Shown here: positions 1 through 8,758 of the stretch, in pieces
How positions within the stretch are numbered: the stretch's first letter is position 1
Layout: each line of letters opens with the position of its first letter
Source of the DNA: HGM04593 sp964458275
GTDB lineage: Bacteria; Bacteroidota; Bacteroidia; Bacteroidales; Bacteroidaceae
Assembly: GCA_964458275.1 (NCBI GenBank)
Contig: CAYWIE010000002.1
Location: forward strand, 1-64,000
DNA length: 64,000 nucleotides
Direction: 5' to 3'
Program-made: the position numbers and the translations under genes
The notes under the pieces: generated by a model
What the model saw: the letters and a program-made list of their open reading frames with translations, nothing else
What the model was told of the DNA's origin: nothing
The model's database searches: none

Positions 1-160
1 AGTAGGCTGTGTTGTCGAAGTGCAGGTACACCCTCTCCTGCGGGAAGAGGTTGTTTACCACTGCGGCGTTGAAGACCATCTTGTCGAGGTTCTTCTCGTC
101 GGCATGGGCGCAGAGGGCGACGAGAAGCAATAGTGCGGTATGTAGAAGTTTGCGTAGCAT
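1..160 (-). CDS. 5' end of a secreted surface protein, plug/MG2-type (partial, runs off left edge)
   Basis: Only the first 53 codons are present, read leftwards from the ATG at 160-158. The peptide starts MLRKLLHTALLLLVALCAHA, a clear signal peptide (basic start, leucine-rich core, small residues before the cut). It continues with a segment containing FPQERVYLHFDNTAY. That last stretch resembles the start of the large Bacteroidales envelope proteins annotated as TonB-receptor plug-domain or alpha-2-macroglobulin MG2-domain proteins, which often read FPQEKVYLHFDNT at this point. The family call rests on this short match recalled from memory, and the rest of the gene is outside the window. A TAnnTTTG promoter box lies 25 bp upstream, with paired palindromes behind it. 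Confidence 0.65.
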   Translation of the reverse strand, partial: MLRKLLHTALLLLVALCAHADEKNLDKMVFNAAVVNNLFPQERVYLHFDNTAY

Positions 161-184
161 ATTTTGATAATATAGTTTCTACTG

Positions 185-192
185 CAAAAGTA
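185..192 (-). promoter_or_regulatory. Bacteroidetes -7 box for the left-edge surface protein
   Basis: On the minus strand this reads TACTTTTG, a match to the Bacteroidetes -7 consensus TAnnTTTG. Transcription would begin near 178, about 18 bp before the ATG at 160. No clear -33 TTTG is seen, which fits a promoter that depends on an activator at the palindromes just upstream. Confidence 0.5.
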
Positions 193-215
193 ACATGCCA
201 ATATTAAAGAAAAAA

Positions 216-253
216 GGGGAAATTCCCTATTTCTTTGGGGAAATTCCCTATTT
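216..253. promoter_or_regulatory. two tandem 17-bp palindromic sites, 21 bp apart (operator-like)
   Basis: GGGGAAATTCCCTATTT occurs at 216-232 and again, identical, at 237-253. Each copy holds the palindrome GGGAAATTCCC. The 21-bp spacing is two helical turns, so two protein dimers would sit on the same face of the DNA. The pair lies just upstream of the -7 box at 185-192, where an activator or repressor would act on the left-edge gene. The regulator is unknown. Confidence 0.55.
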
Positions 254-835
254 ATTACTATTAGTGTCGGTAAAAATTTTATTTGTACTTTACTTTCCGG
301 TAATTAGTCTATACATTCAATGGCAGTTTGTTATTATCTCGATTTAAACGAAGTTTACGTTCTTTCTGTGCCGACAGAAAGAACCAAAGAACTCTGCGCA
401 TGGGCGCTTTCTTAACGGCAGCCGAAACTGATGACTTTTGGGGCTGCGGAACGACCGTGCCAGCGAATACAATGCAAGCTTGCTTGCAAATTGTAAACGA
501 GCGCAGCCGGTGGTAGGCGAAGCCAACCATATCGCTCGCTTCGCTCACTCAAACAGTCTTTCGCTTCGCGCAAGTTTGGCTGCTCTCGGCATAGTGCAAA
601 TGAATTTGCCCTCTGCTCTCGCTTGCACAAACTTTCGCCTTTTCCCAAAAGTCATTGACGCCGTCTGCCTAAAAGCTTAATGCGCATCAATACACCACTC
701 AATGAAGCAAGAAGTGGACTATTTCCAATATTCTTACATATAAGGATTTACAACAGTTTACCGGACATTAATAAATTTTTATATCTGTTCAAGATAAGAC
801 TTGGAGGAATGACTGAATTAAAGAGCATATTAAAT
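254..835. other. non-coding stretch with inverted repeats, possible dispersed Bacteroidales repeat
   Basis: No credible gene: several short overlapping frames on both strands (309-680) have no recognisable start, signal or domain. The stretch holds a perfect hairpin at 359-384 (11-bp arms GTTCTTTCTGT and its complement around a 4-base loop). It also has a GCAAAT-GA-ATTTGC palindrome near 597-610 and runs of GAGCGAAGCGA-type sequence on the minus strand. Base composition changes abruptly from AT-rich flanks to GC-richer 390-670. This looks like a decayed or mobile intergenic repeat, but no second copy lies in the window to prove it. Confidence 0.4.
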
Positions 836-877
836 ACTTAATCAGGGGATTTCACCAATGAAATCCCCTGATTAAGT
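836..877. terminator. hairpin terminator after the alpha-galactosidase gene
   Basis: A perfect 19-bp stem (arms 836-854 and 859-877) around CCAA, lying 18 bp past the GH36 stop codon on the minus strand. The arms contain AATCAGGGGATTTCA and its complement. Confidence 0.75.
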
Positions 878-894
878 GAAGTTTGTTGCTATTA

Positions 895-3078
895 TTACTT
901 AACCTCTACAAGCTGCAGTGCTACGCTTGAGTATTCGGTCTTCAGAAGATTTCTCATGGCGAGTCCCTCCTCCATCAGCATTTTGCCGCTGAATACTTTG
1001 CCGTCTACTGCACAAGGTTTCTTCTCGTTTACGGGAGTAAGGTCTTTTACCTTGTAGTTCTTGTTTGCATCGAGACCAGCCATCTTCACAACGGGGATGA
1101 TAGAGTTGATGAAGTGTGCAGTCTTGTATGCATAGAATACAGCTTCGTTCTGTTCGGGTGTAACGTACATGAGCGATGCGAGACCTTTGTTGTCGTAGGG
1201 CGATACAAGGCGGTAGAGATCGCCGAACTGCACTACGGGACGGATGGTCTTGTAGGCTGCAATGGCACGTTTTGCGAATGCCTTGTCGGTCTCAGACATG
1301 TCTTTGGGCTGTATCTCCATTCCCAAACGGCCCGACATTGCAACATCGAAACGGAATTTCAATGGTACGCGACGTCCTGTCTGGTGGTTCTTGTCGGCAC
1401 TTACGTGAGATGCCATTGCAATGGCGGGGTAGAATGTAGATACACCCCACTGCAAATAGATGCGCTGAAGAGCGTCGGTGTCGTCGCTTGTCCAGAACTC
1501 GTTGAAGTAGGGGAGCCAGCCGTAGTTGACGCGACCGCCACCGCCGGCACATGCCTGCATCACAAGATTGGGATATTTTGCACGGATGCGCTCGCAAACC
1601 TTGTGCAATCCGCGGTGATATTCAATGTAGATGTGAGACTGCTTGTCTTTGGGGAGGTAGTATGAACCATAGTCCTGAACAGAGCAGTTGGCATCCCATT
1701 TCATGTACTTGATTTCGGGGAAATTTGTCATCAGCGAGTCTACAACACCGAATACAAAGTCCTGAACTTCGGGGTTGGAGAGGTCGAGGATAACTTGTGT
1801 GCCGCCACGACCGGTCGATACGGGACGGTTGTCAACGCGGAGAATCCATTTGGGCTTGTTCTCGAAGAGCTCGCTCTTTGTGTTTGAACTTTCGGGCTCA
1901 ATCCATATACCGAATTTGATGTTATGATTCTTTGCCGATGCAATAAGACCACCGATGCCTTCGGGGAGTTTCTCCTTGCACACCATCCAGTCGCCAAGCG
2001 ATGAAGAGCCGTTGTTGCGAGGGTACTTGTTGCCGAACCAGCCATCGTCCATTACGAACAGTTCGCCACCGATGCCGGAAAACTCTTTCATCATGTTGTC
2101 CATCTCTTTCTGGTTGACGTTGAAATAAACGCCCTCCCAGCTGTTGAGCAGTATGTCTTTAGTTGAATTGCCGTCCCAAAGCTTGTATTTGCGTGCCCAA
2201 CGGTGGAATGCGCGGCTCACGCCACCTTTACCGGTTGTGCTGTATGTCATGCAGAATTCGGGAGTGGTGAATGTTTCGTTCTTTTCGAGCTTGTAGAATG
2301 ATGTCTCTTCGTTGATGCCTGCGCTTACAGAGAGTGCTGTGTTGGAAGCGATGACTTTTATAAGGTAGTTGCCGCTCCATGCAAGAGTTCCTCCGAATAC
2401 ATGTCCATGCTCTTCGCCGGGCTTGCCGTCCATTGAGAGAAGGAACGAGGGGTTGTCCTGCTCGGTGTTGCACATGCCGTCTTTGTTGGAGATGGTCTTC
2501 TGGCCGTTTGTGAGCTGCTCCTCAGCCATAGTGTGCTCGGCACCCCAGAAACCGTGGAAGTGTGTCATCCAGTTGTCGCCGCGCTGCAAGGGGAAGAATG
2601 CAGATGCAAAGCGATAGAGGGTAATAGGCTTTTTGCCCTTGTTCTCAATCTCTACCCATGTTGAGATGATGTCTGTGCCTTTGTATGCCTTGAAGAGCTG
2701 TTTTACAACGAAAGGATATACTTTGTCCTTCATTGCAATCTCTGTTATGTCGCCGTCCTCGGCGCTGAACTGGCGCACACCTGTAACCGCAAGGTCAAGT
2801 GTCATGTTGCCATCATTGTGCATGACTGCGATGGCTTTTTCATTGGCTGTTTTCAGACCGAATGCAGGGTAGCTCTCTACATTAAGCGCAAGGCCTGAGT
2901 CGAAGATGCCTTGCACATCGCTCTTTTCGATGCGTGCACCATAGTATTGGTACTTGGGTCTTTCGCCTTCGGTTGCCGTGATGAGCAACGAGGTCTTTGC
3001 TGTTGAGATTAGATAGTTCTCGGCACTTGCTGCGCCTACGGCGATAAGCAGTGTGAAGAGCATGAATAATTTTTTCAT
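895..3078 (-). CDS. secreted alpha-galactosidase, GH36 family
   Basis: A 727-residue enzyme with an N-terminal signal peptide (MKKLFMLFTLLIAVGAASA). GH36 enzymes release alpha-linked galactose from oligosaccharides such as raffinose and melibiose or from galactomannan side chains by a retaining mechanism. The clan-D catalytic motifs are intact: the nucleophile is D462 in KYMKWDAN, and the acid/base aspartate lies in SDDTD at 531-535 followed by ALQR. The N-terminal half is the beta-sandwich, the (beta/alpha)8 barrel covers roughly 300-630, and a short beta domain ends the protein. It lies 19 bp downstream of a GH43 lipoprotein on the same strand, so the two are probably one transcript for a plant or mucin glycan. 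No SusC/SusD pair is nearby. The family is firm; the natural substrate is not known. Confidence 0.9.
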   Translation of the reverse strand: MKKLFMLFTLLIAVGAASAENYLISTAKTSLLITATEGERPKYQYYGARIEKSDVQGIFDSGLALNVESYPAFGLKTANEKAIAVMHNDGNMTLDLAVTGVRQFSAEDGDITEIAMKDKVYPFVVKQLFKAYKGTDIISTWVEIENKGKKPITLYRFASAFFPLQRGDNWMTHFHGFWGAEHTMAEEQLTNGQKTISNKDGMCNTEQDNPSFLLSMDGKPGEEHGHVFGGTLAWSGNYLIKVIASNTALSVSAGINEETSFYKLEKNETFTTPEFCMTYSTTGKGGVSRAFHRWARKYKLWDGNSTKDILLNSWEGVYFNVNQKEMDNMMKEFSGIGGELFVMDDGWFGNKYPRNNGSSSLGDWMVCKEKLPEGIGGLIASAKNHNIKFGIWIEPESSNTKSELFENKPKWILRVDNRPVSTGRGGTQVILDLSNPEVQDFVFGVVDSLMTNFPEIKYMKWDANCSVQDYGSYYLPKDKQSHIYIEYHRGLHKVCERIRAKYPNLVMQACAGGGGRVNYGWLPYFNEFWTSDDTDALQRIYLQWGVSTFYPAIAMASHVSADKNHQTGRRVPLKFRFDVAMSGRLGMEIQPKDMSETDKAFAKRAIAAYKTIRPVVQFGDLYRLVSPYDNKGLASLMYVTPEQNEAVFYAYKTAHFINSIIPVVKMAGLDANKNYKVKDLTPVNEKKPCAVDGKVFSGKMLMEEGLAMRNLLKTEYSSVALQLVEVK

Positions 3079-3097
3079 GGTATATGTCTGTTAGGGG

Positions 3098-4090
3098 TTA
3101 TTTCTTTATGAGTGATGGCTCCACGCCCTGGAATGTCATTCTTACGGGATTGATGCGGCCATTTTCGTCGAATGTCATCTTGTCGATGCAGGTTACACGG
3201 TAGTTGCCGTTTGTCTCGCCGAGAGGACGACGATGGTAGACTATGTAGTATTCGTCTGTCTCAGGTTTGATGATTACCGAGTGGTGGCCTGCTCCGCGTG
3301 CAACGGTTGAGTCCTGCTGAAGTATTTTTGCTTCGCGCTCAAAGGGACCGAAAGGAGAATCTGCAATAGCGTATGCAACAGAATAGTTGGGTCCTGTCCA
3401 GCCGCCCTCGCTCCACATGAAGTAGTATTTTCCGTTTTTCTTGAACATGAAAGGACCTTCCACGTAGTTCTTGGGGGTTACCTCCTTGAACATTGTGCCG
3501 TCTTCGAAGGGTACTATCGACTTGAAGTCGTTGCTGAGTTTTACCATGTTGCAGTGTCCCCAGCCGCCGTAGTACATATAGTATGTGCTGTCGTTCTCGC
3601 GGAATACGAACTGGTCGATGGGCTGTGCGCGGTTTACGATTGTGTCTATAAGTGCTTTGCCCAACAGGTCTTTATAGGGGCCTTCGGGCTTGTCGGCTAC
3701 AGATACACCGATGCCGCCGGGCTGTCCGTTCTTCTGTATGTTGTTGGCGCTGAAGAAGAAATAGTATTTTCCGTCTTTAGAGATTACAGAAGGTGCCCAC
3801 ATTGCGTTTGTTGCCCATTTTACTTCGGTTGTGTCTATGATGTTAGGATGTTTCTCCCAATTTACAAGGTCTTTCGAAGAGAAACAGTCAAAGAATACCT
3901 GTTCGTGGAAAGGCTTGCTCCATGTGGGGAATATCCAATATGTGTCGTCGTAGATGATTCCCTCTGGGTCGGCGTACCAGCCTTCGAAGATGGGGTTGCC
4001 GCTTGTTGTTGTCTCTTCTTTGCTTGTGTTTGCTGTGCATGCGACAAGGAGAGAAAGCACGATTATCAATGATGCTGAAATTTTTTTCAT
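3098..4090 (-). CDS. GH43-type glycoside hydrolase, lipoprotein
   Basis: A 330-residue protein with a lipobox: MKKISASLIIVLSLLVAC, cysteine 18 being the lipidation site, so it is probably anchored in the outer membrane. The five-blade propeller signatures of GH43 are visible. WYADPEG near the N-terminus carries the general-base aspartate, MWAPSV lies near residue 92, and EGPFMFKKNGKYYFMWSEGG contains the candidate acid glutamate. Repeated KYYF strands mark propeller blades. GH43 enzymes are arabinofuranosidases, xylosidases or galactosidases; the subfamily cannot be told from sight. It precedes the GH36 gene by 19 bp, pointing to joint attack on a galactose- and arabinose-bearing glycan. Its ATG lies only 16 bp after a hairpin that closes the upstream POT gene. 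Confidence 0.85.
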   Translation of the reverse strand: MKKISASLIIVLSLLVACTANTSKEETTTSGNPIFEGWYADPEGIIYDDTYWIFPTWSKPFHEQVFFDCFSSKDLVNWEKHPNIIDTTEVKWATNAMWAPSVISKDGKYYFFFSANNIQKNGQPGGIGVSVADKPEGPYKDLLGKALIDTIVNRAQPIDQFVFRENDSTYYMYYGGWGHCNMVKLSNDFKSIVPFEDGTMFKEVTPKNYVEGPFMFKKNGKYYFMWSEGGWTGPNYSVAYAIADSPFGPFEREAKILQQDSTVARGAGHHSVIIKPETDEYYIVYHRRPLGETNGNYRVTCIDKMTFDENGRINPVRMTFQGVEPSLIKK

Positions 4091-4105
4091 GACGGTGTTT
4101 ATTGC

Positions 4106-4147
4106 AAGAGGCTGTTCAACAAATATATTTTTGCCAAACAGCCTCTT
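4106..4147 (-). terminator. terminator of the POT gene with a promoter box in its loop
   Basis: 11-bp arms (4106-4116 and 4137-4147, AAGAGGCTGTT and complement) follow the POT stop codon by 31 bp. The 20-base loop contains TATATTTG on the minus strand (4120-4127), a full match to TAnnTTTG placed about 30 bp before the GH43 start. The same short stretch may therefore end one transcript and start the next. Confidence 0.6.
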
Positions 4148-4178
4148 ATATTATTATAATGCTAATGTCGTAGAGTTG

Positions 4179-5696
4179 TTACTTCGCAACTTTCTCCAAA
4201 CGCTTAAGGATAGCGAAGATGAAGATAGCTGCAACAAGGCAGATTGCGATGAGAACACCCCAAACCACTGTGAGTGAGGCGCCCCACATGAGCGCGGGAA
4301 TTGCAACAAGGAAGTTACCGATTGCAGTAGCTACGAACCAGCCACCCATCATCATACCTGCATATTTGGGAGGAGCAACCTTTGTTACGAATGAAATGCC
4401 GATGGGTGAGAGCAACAGCTCGGCAAATGTAAGCACGAGGTATGTTGAAATCAACCAGTTGGGTGAAACGTCTGCCATGTGCATGGGCTGTCCGTCTGCT
4501 GTCAATTCAGGTGCGGGCAAGCCGAGTGAACCTACTGTGAGCAGTACGTATGCTGCGCCGGCTACCAACATACCCAAGCCGATTTTCATGGGTGAAGAGG
4601 GCTCCTTGCCTTTCTTTGCCAATGCGCTGAAGATTGCAATAGATACGGGGGTGAGCATTACTACGAAGCAGGCGTTGAACTGCTGGAAGATAGGTGCGCT
4701 TACCTCAGTTGTTTCGGGGAGTGTATTGTACTTGTAGAAGAGACCGCCGATTGCTGCCAATACGATGGCTCCTGCAATGCCCTTGCCTTTGCCGGTCTTG
4801 CTCTGGAAGAGACCGAAGAGACCGTAAACAAGGAAGATGCAGAATACGAGGTTCACTACATCGAATGCCATGCTCTCGATGCCTGTAGATGATGTTGCTG
4901 TGTAGTCGCGTGCAAAGAATGTCAATGTTGAACCGTTCTGGTGGAATGCCATCCAGAAGAAGATTACCACTGCGAACACGAGGATGAGGGCAACAATGCG
5001 CTCTTTTGTCTCAGCGGGTGAAAGTTCTTTTACATTCTGGTCGCCTGAGGCTGCTGATGCCTTGCTGCGGTCAGTGTGGCTGAATGTGCTGCGGAACGCA
5101 TAGTATACAGCGATTGATGCAATCAATGAAAGACATGCAACGCCGAATGCGAAGTGATATGAATCGGCTTCGCTTACACCGAGTGATGTCTGTGCCCACT
5201 TCATGATTTCAATTGCTGCTGTGGGAGCAAACATTGCGCCGATGTTGATTGCCATGTAGAATACGCTGAAACCTGCATCGCGTTTAGATGCGTATTTGGC
5301 TTCGTCGTAAAGGTTGCCGACCATTACCTGCAAGTTGCCTTTGAAAAGACCGGTACCTACAGAGATAAGCAACAGTGCACCGCCCATGGCTACGAGTGCC
5401 AATGTGTTCGCTCCCAAAGGAAGTGCAAGAAGCAGGTAGCCCAAGAACATAATTGAGATACCGATTGTTACCATTTTGCCGTAACCCAATTTGTCGGCAG
5501 CAATACCGCCGAAGAGGGGCATGAAGTAAACAAGACCGAGGAACGTTGAGTAGATTGATGCTGCGGCAGCGGCTGAGAAACCGAAGTTTGCCTGCAAGAA
5601 TAGTACGAATACGGCGAGCATCGTGTAGTAGCCGAAACGCTCACCGGTGTTGGCCAAAGCCAAGGCGTATAAGCCTTTAGGTTGTCCTTCAAACAT
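4179..5696 (-). CDS. proton-dependent oligopeptide transporter (POT/PTR2 family)
   Basis: A 505-residue inner-membrane MFS protein that imports di- and tripeptides with protons. The proton-coupling motif of the family is seen in TM1 as NTGERFGYY (ExxER-like, near residue 17). The PTR2 signature follows: GTGLFKGNLQVMVGNLY and then RDAGFSVFYMAINIGAMFAP. At least a dozen hydrophobic segments run to the C-terminus, with a charged cytoplasmic loop near residue 210 (HTDRSKAS). The start is the first ATG, after a roughly 115-base leader from the TATCTTTG box at 5822-5829. It stands alone with its own promoter and terminator; the two glycosidase genes follow on the same strand. Family is certain; substrate range is inferred. 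Confidence 0.92.
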   Translation of the reverse strand: MFEGQPKGLYALALANTGERFGYYTMLAVFVLFLQANFGFSAAAAASIYSTFLGLVYFMPLFGGIAADKLGYGKMVTIGISIMFLGYLLLALPLGANTLALVAMGGALLLISVGTGLFKGNLQVMVGNLYDEAKYASKRDAGFSVFYMAINIGAMFAPTAAIEIMKWAQTSLGVSEADSYHFAFGVACLSLIASIAVYYAFRSTFSHTDRSKASAASGDQNVKELSPAETKERIVALILVFAVVIFFWMAFHQNGSTLTFFARDYTATSSTGIESMAFDVVNLVFCIFLVYGLFGLFQSKTGKGKGIAGAIVLAAIGGLFYKYNTLPETTEVSAPIFQQFNACFVVMLTPVSIAIFSALAKKGKEPSSPMKIGLGMLVAGAAYVLLTVGSLGLPAPELTADGQPMHMADVSPNWLISTYLVLTFAELLLSPIGISFVTKVAPPKYAGMMMGGWFVATAIGNFLVAIPALMWGASLTVVWGVLIAICLVAAIFIFAILKRLEKVAK

Positions 5697-5821
5697 AGAT
5701 TTTAATTGATTATTTAGTTAATATTGTTTATTGCTCAGGTCGGGTGTCTTGCATAGTTGGTTTTGCGGTCGGAATGTTCTTATGTTCCAAAGCGTGTGTT
5801 TCATATCTTCGCGCATCTTTG

Positions 5822-5829
5822 CAAAGATA
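5822..5829 (-). promoter_or_regulatory. -7 box for the POT transporter gene
   Basis: Minus strand reads TATCTTTG (consensus TAnnTTTG). The start site would be near 5815, giving a leader of about 115 bases before the ATG at 5696. The -33 element is poor. Confidence 0.45.
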
Positions 5830-5920
5830 CGAAGTTTTTGCGTAAAATACGGTATTTTAGATAAATATCTATTCATTTTGCCGTATTTTGGATGTTTGTT
5901 GCCTGTGGCGGAGCGGTTTC

Positions 5921-8743
5921 TTACCGTTCGAGCTCGCGTGCAAGGTAGGGTGCAGTCAGTCCTGTTCCGGCGGCTGCAACCTCTTCGGGTGTGCCCGTTG
6001 CGACGATTCTTCCGCCTTCGCGTCCCCCTTCCGGTCCCATGTCTATGATATGGTCGGCAAGTTTTATAACGTCGAGGTTGTGCTCTATTATAATCACTGT
6101 GTTGCCTTTGTCGACAAGGCGGTTGACTACATTCATCAGCACTCTGATGTCTTCGAAGTGCAGTCCGGTGGTGGGTTCGTCGAGCAGGTAGAGTGTCTTT
6201 CCTGTGTCGCGCTTCGACAGTTCGGTGGCGAGCTTCACACGTTGGCTCTCGCCGCCTGAGAGGGTAGTAGATGGCTGTCCCAGCTTTATGTAGCCTAATC
6301 CCACTTCTTGCAGCACTTTTATTTTGTTAAGAATGTTTGGGACATTCTCGAAAAACTCGACAGCCATGTTTATTGTCATGTCAAGTATGTCGGCAATTGA
6401 TTTTCCCTTGTATCGCACTTCGAGCGTCTCGCGGTTGTAGCGTTTGCCGTGACACACTTCGCATGGCACCATGACATCGGGCAGGAAGTTCATCTCCAAT
6501 GTCTTGTAACCGTTGCCTCCGCAGGCATCGCAACGTCCTCCTGAGACATTGAACGAGAAGCGTCCGGCTTTGTAGCCGCGAATTTTTGCTTCGGGGAGTT
6601 CTACGAACAGGTTCCTGATGTCGGAGAATACTCCTGTGTATGTTGCAGGATTGGAGCGTGGTGTGCGGCCGAGCGGCGACTGGTCTACATTTACAATCTT
6701 GTCGATATTCTCTATTCCCTCGATGCTGTCGTATGGCAAGGGCTGCTGAAGCGAACGGTAGAAGTGCTGAGAGAGTATGGGCTGCAAAGTGCTGTTTATC
6801 AGTGTCGATTTTCCACCGCCTGATACGCCTGTGATGCATATCAGCTTTCCTAACGGGAATTCTATGTCGATGTTCTTCAGGTTGTTTCCGCGTGCTCCGA
6901 ATAGCTTGATGCTCTTTCCGTTGCCTTGCCGACGTTCGGCGGGAACCTCTATCTTCTGTTTGTTTTTCAAGTAACGTGCAGTGAGGGTGTCGCTCTTCAG
7001 CAGCTCCTGAGGAGTGCCTTGGAATACGACGTTGCCGCCTTTGCGTCCGGCACCGGGACCGAGGTCGACGATGTAGTCCGAACTGGTCATTATGTCGCGG
7101 TCGTGCTCTACAACCACGACGGTGTTTCCGTTGTCGCGCAGGGTTTTCAGTGAGTTTATGAGCCTGTCGTTGTCGCGCGAGTGCAGTCCAATGCTTGGCT
7201 CGTCGAGTATATACAGCACGTTCACAAGCTGCGAACCGGCTTGTGTGGCAAGCCTTATGCGCTGCCCTTCGCCGCCCGACAGTGATGCCGACGCGCGGTT
7301 GAGCGACAGGTAGCCGAGTCCTACATCAAGCAAGAATTTGAGCCTTGAGGTTATCTCCTTCAATATCTCTTCGGCTATTGTGCGCTGTTTGGGGGTGAGG
7401 TGCCGATCGAGGTCGAGCAGCCACGAATGGAGTTCAGATATATCCATTGTGGCAAGTTCGTGTATGTTCTTGCCGTTCAAGCGATAGTGCAGTGCCTCGC
7501 GGTTGAGCCGGGTGCCTCCACATTCGGGGCATGCCTTCGTTACAGAGAACTGCTCTGCCCAACGCTGCTCTTTTGCCGAGGAACCGGACTCATACTGCAT
7601 CTGTATGTATTTTACAAGACCGTCGTAGGTGGTGAAGCCTTCGAAGATTGCTTCGCTGCCGGTGGTATTCAGAGGGACGGGCGAGCCGTAGAGCACTTCG
7701 TCGATAGCCTCTTCGGGCAGTTCGGCTACCGGTGTTTCGAGGTCGGCATCGTAGCGGTGCAGTATGGTCTCAATCTGTTTGAAGATGGTCGACTTCTTGT
7801 ATTTGCCCAATGGGGCGAGTGCTCCTTCGTAAATTGAGAGTTTCCTGTCGGGGATAATCTTCTCTTCGTCAACCTGTGTTACAATGCCGAGACCTTTGCA
7901 CTTGGGGCAGAAGCCTTGTGGTGAGTTGAAAGAGAAATTGTGCGGGTCGGGTTCGTTGTAGGCGATTCCCGTTACGGGGCACATGAGACGTTTAGAGTAG
8001 TATCTCACCTCGCCCGACGGCATTTCCATTATCATTATAAGTCCGTTTCCCTGATGCATGGCTATTTTAAGGCTCTCTTTCAGGCGTTGGGTGTCGGCGG
8101 CATCCACTGCGAGCTTGTCAATGACAACCTCTATGCTGTGGTTCTTGTATCTTTCGAGTGCCATGCCGTGTGCCATTTCGCGCAGTTCTCCGTCTACGCG
8201 CACATTGAGGTAGCCTTTGCGCATCATCTGTTCGAACAGCTCCTTGTAGTGGCCTTTGCGGGACTTTACAAGCGGGGCAAGCATGTATATGCGTTTGCCG
8301 TTGTATTCTTTTAGTATGAGGTCGAGCACCTGCTCTTCGGTGTATTTTACCATCTTTTCGCCCGACAGGTAGGAGTATGCGTCGGCAGTACGCGAAAAGA
8401 GCAGTCGCATGTAGTCGTAAATTTCGGTGGTGGTGCCTACAGTGGAGCGGGGATTCTTGTTGGTTGTCTTCTGTTCTATGGATATGACTGGCGAGAGACC
8501 GGTTATTTCGTCTACATCGGGACGCTCCATGCCGCCGAGGAAATTGCGGGCATATGTGGAGAATGTTTCGAGGTAGCGGCGTTGTCCCTCAGCAAATATC
8601 GTGTCGAACGCGAGCGACGATTTTCCGCTGCCGCTGAGTCCGGTGATTACTGTCAGTGCATCGTGTGGTATCTGCACGTCAATGTTCTTGAGGTTGTGTA
8701 CACGTGCACCCCAAACTTCTATTCTTCCGTTGTTCTCTTCCAC
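5921..8743 (-). CDS. uvrA: UvrA, excinuclease ABC subunit A
   Basis: A 940-residue damage-recognition ATPase of nucleotide excision repair, which loads UvrB at lesions. It has two ABC ATPase units: the first P-loop is GLSGSGKSSLAFD near residue 34, the second GVSGGGKSTL near 640. Signature motifs LSGGEGQRIRLA and LSGGESQRVKLA and the Walker B LLDEPTTGLH are intact. Both zinc modules are visible: CPxC/CxxC in FCPKCKGLG with CPECGG, and CDACGGNG with CEVCHGKR. Length fits the family. The start MEENNGRIEVWGARVHNLKNI is the usual one. It lies 15 bp downstream of the CHU_C gene, so the two are probably cotranscribed. Confidence 0.98.
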   Translation of the reverse strand: MEENNGRIEVWGARVHNLKNIDVQIPHDALTVITGLSGSGKSSLAFDTIFAEGQRRYLETFSTYARNFLGGMERPDVDEITGLSPVISIEQKTTNKNPRSTVGTTTEIYDYMRLLFSRTADAYSYLSGEKMVKYTEEQVLDLILKEYNGKRIYMLAPLVKSRKGHYKELFEQMMRKGYLNVRVDGELREMAHGMALERYKNHSIEVVIDKLAVDAADTQRLKESLKIAMHQGNGLIMIMEMPSGEVRYYSKRLMCPVTGIAYNEPDPHNFSFNSPQGFCPKCKGLGIVTQVDEEKIIPDRKLSIYEGALAPLGKYKKSTIFKQIETILHRYDADLETPVAELPEEAIDEVLYGSPVPLNTTGSEAIFEGFTTYDGLVKYIQMQYESGSSAKEQRWAEQFSVTKACPECGGTRLNREALHYRLNGKNIHELATMDISELHSWLLDLDRHLTPKQRTIAEEILKEITSRLKFLLDVGLGYLSLNRASASLSGGEGQRIRLATQAGSQLVNVLYILDEPSIGLHSRDNDRLINSLKTLRDNGNTVVVVEHDRDIMTSSDYIVDLGPGAGRKGGNVVFQGTPQELLKSDTLTARYLKNKQKIEVPAERRQGNGKSIKLFGARGNNLKNIDIEFPLGKLICITGVSGGGKSTLINSTLQPILSQHFYRSLQQPLPYDSIEGIENIDKIVNVDQSPLGRTPRSNPATYTGVFSDIRNLFVELPEAKIRGYKAGRFSFNVSGGRCDACGGNGYKTLEMNFLPDVMVPCEVCHGKRYNRETLEVRYKGKSIADILDMTINMAVEFFENVPNILNKIKVLQEVGLGYIKLGQPSTTLSGGESQRVKLATELSKRDTGKTLYLLDEPTTGLHFEDIRVLMNVVNRLVDKGNTVIIIEHNLDVIKLADHIIDMGPEGGREGGRIVATGTPEEVAAAGTGLTAPYLARELER

Positions 8744-8758
8744 AGTCTCTTCTTTCTA

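Noticed and set aside
309..680. Several overlapping short frames on both strands
   Set aside because: No consistent start, signal or domain; the block looks like a repeat or structured non-coding DNA.
1114..1665. 183-residue plus-strand frame
   Set aside because: Antisense shadow of the alpha-galactosidase gene, rich in Cys and Val as expected for a complement frame.
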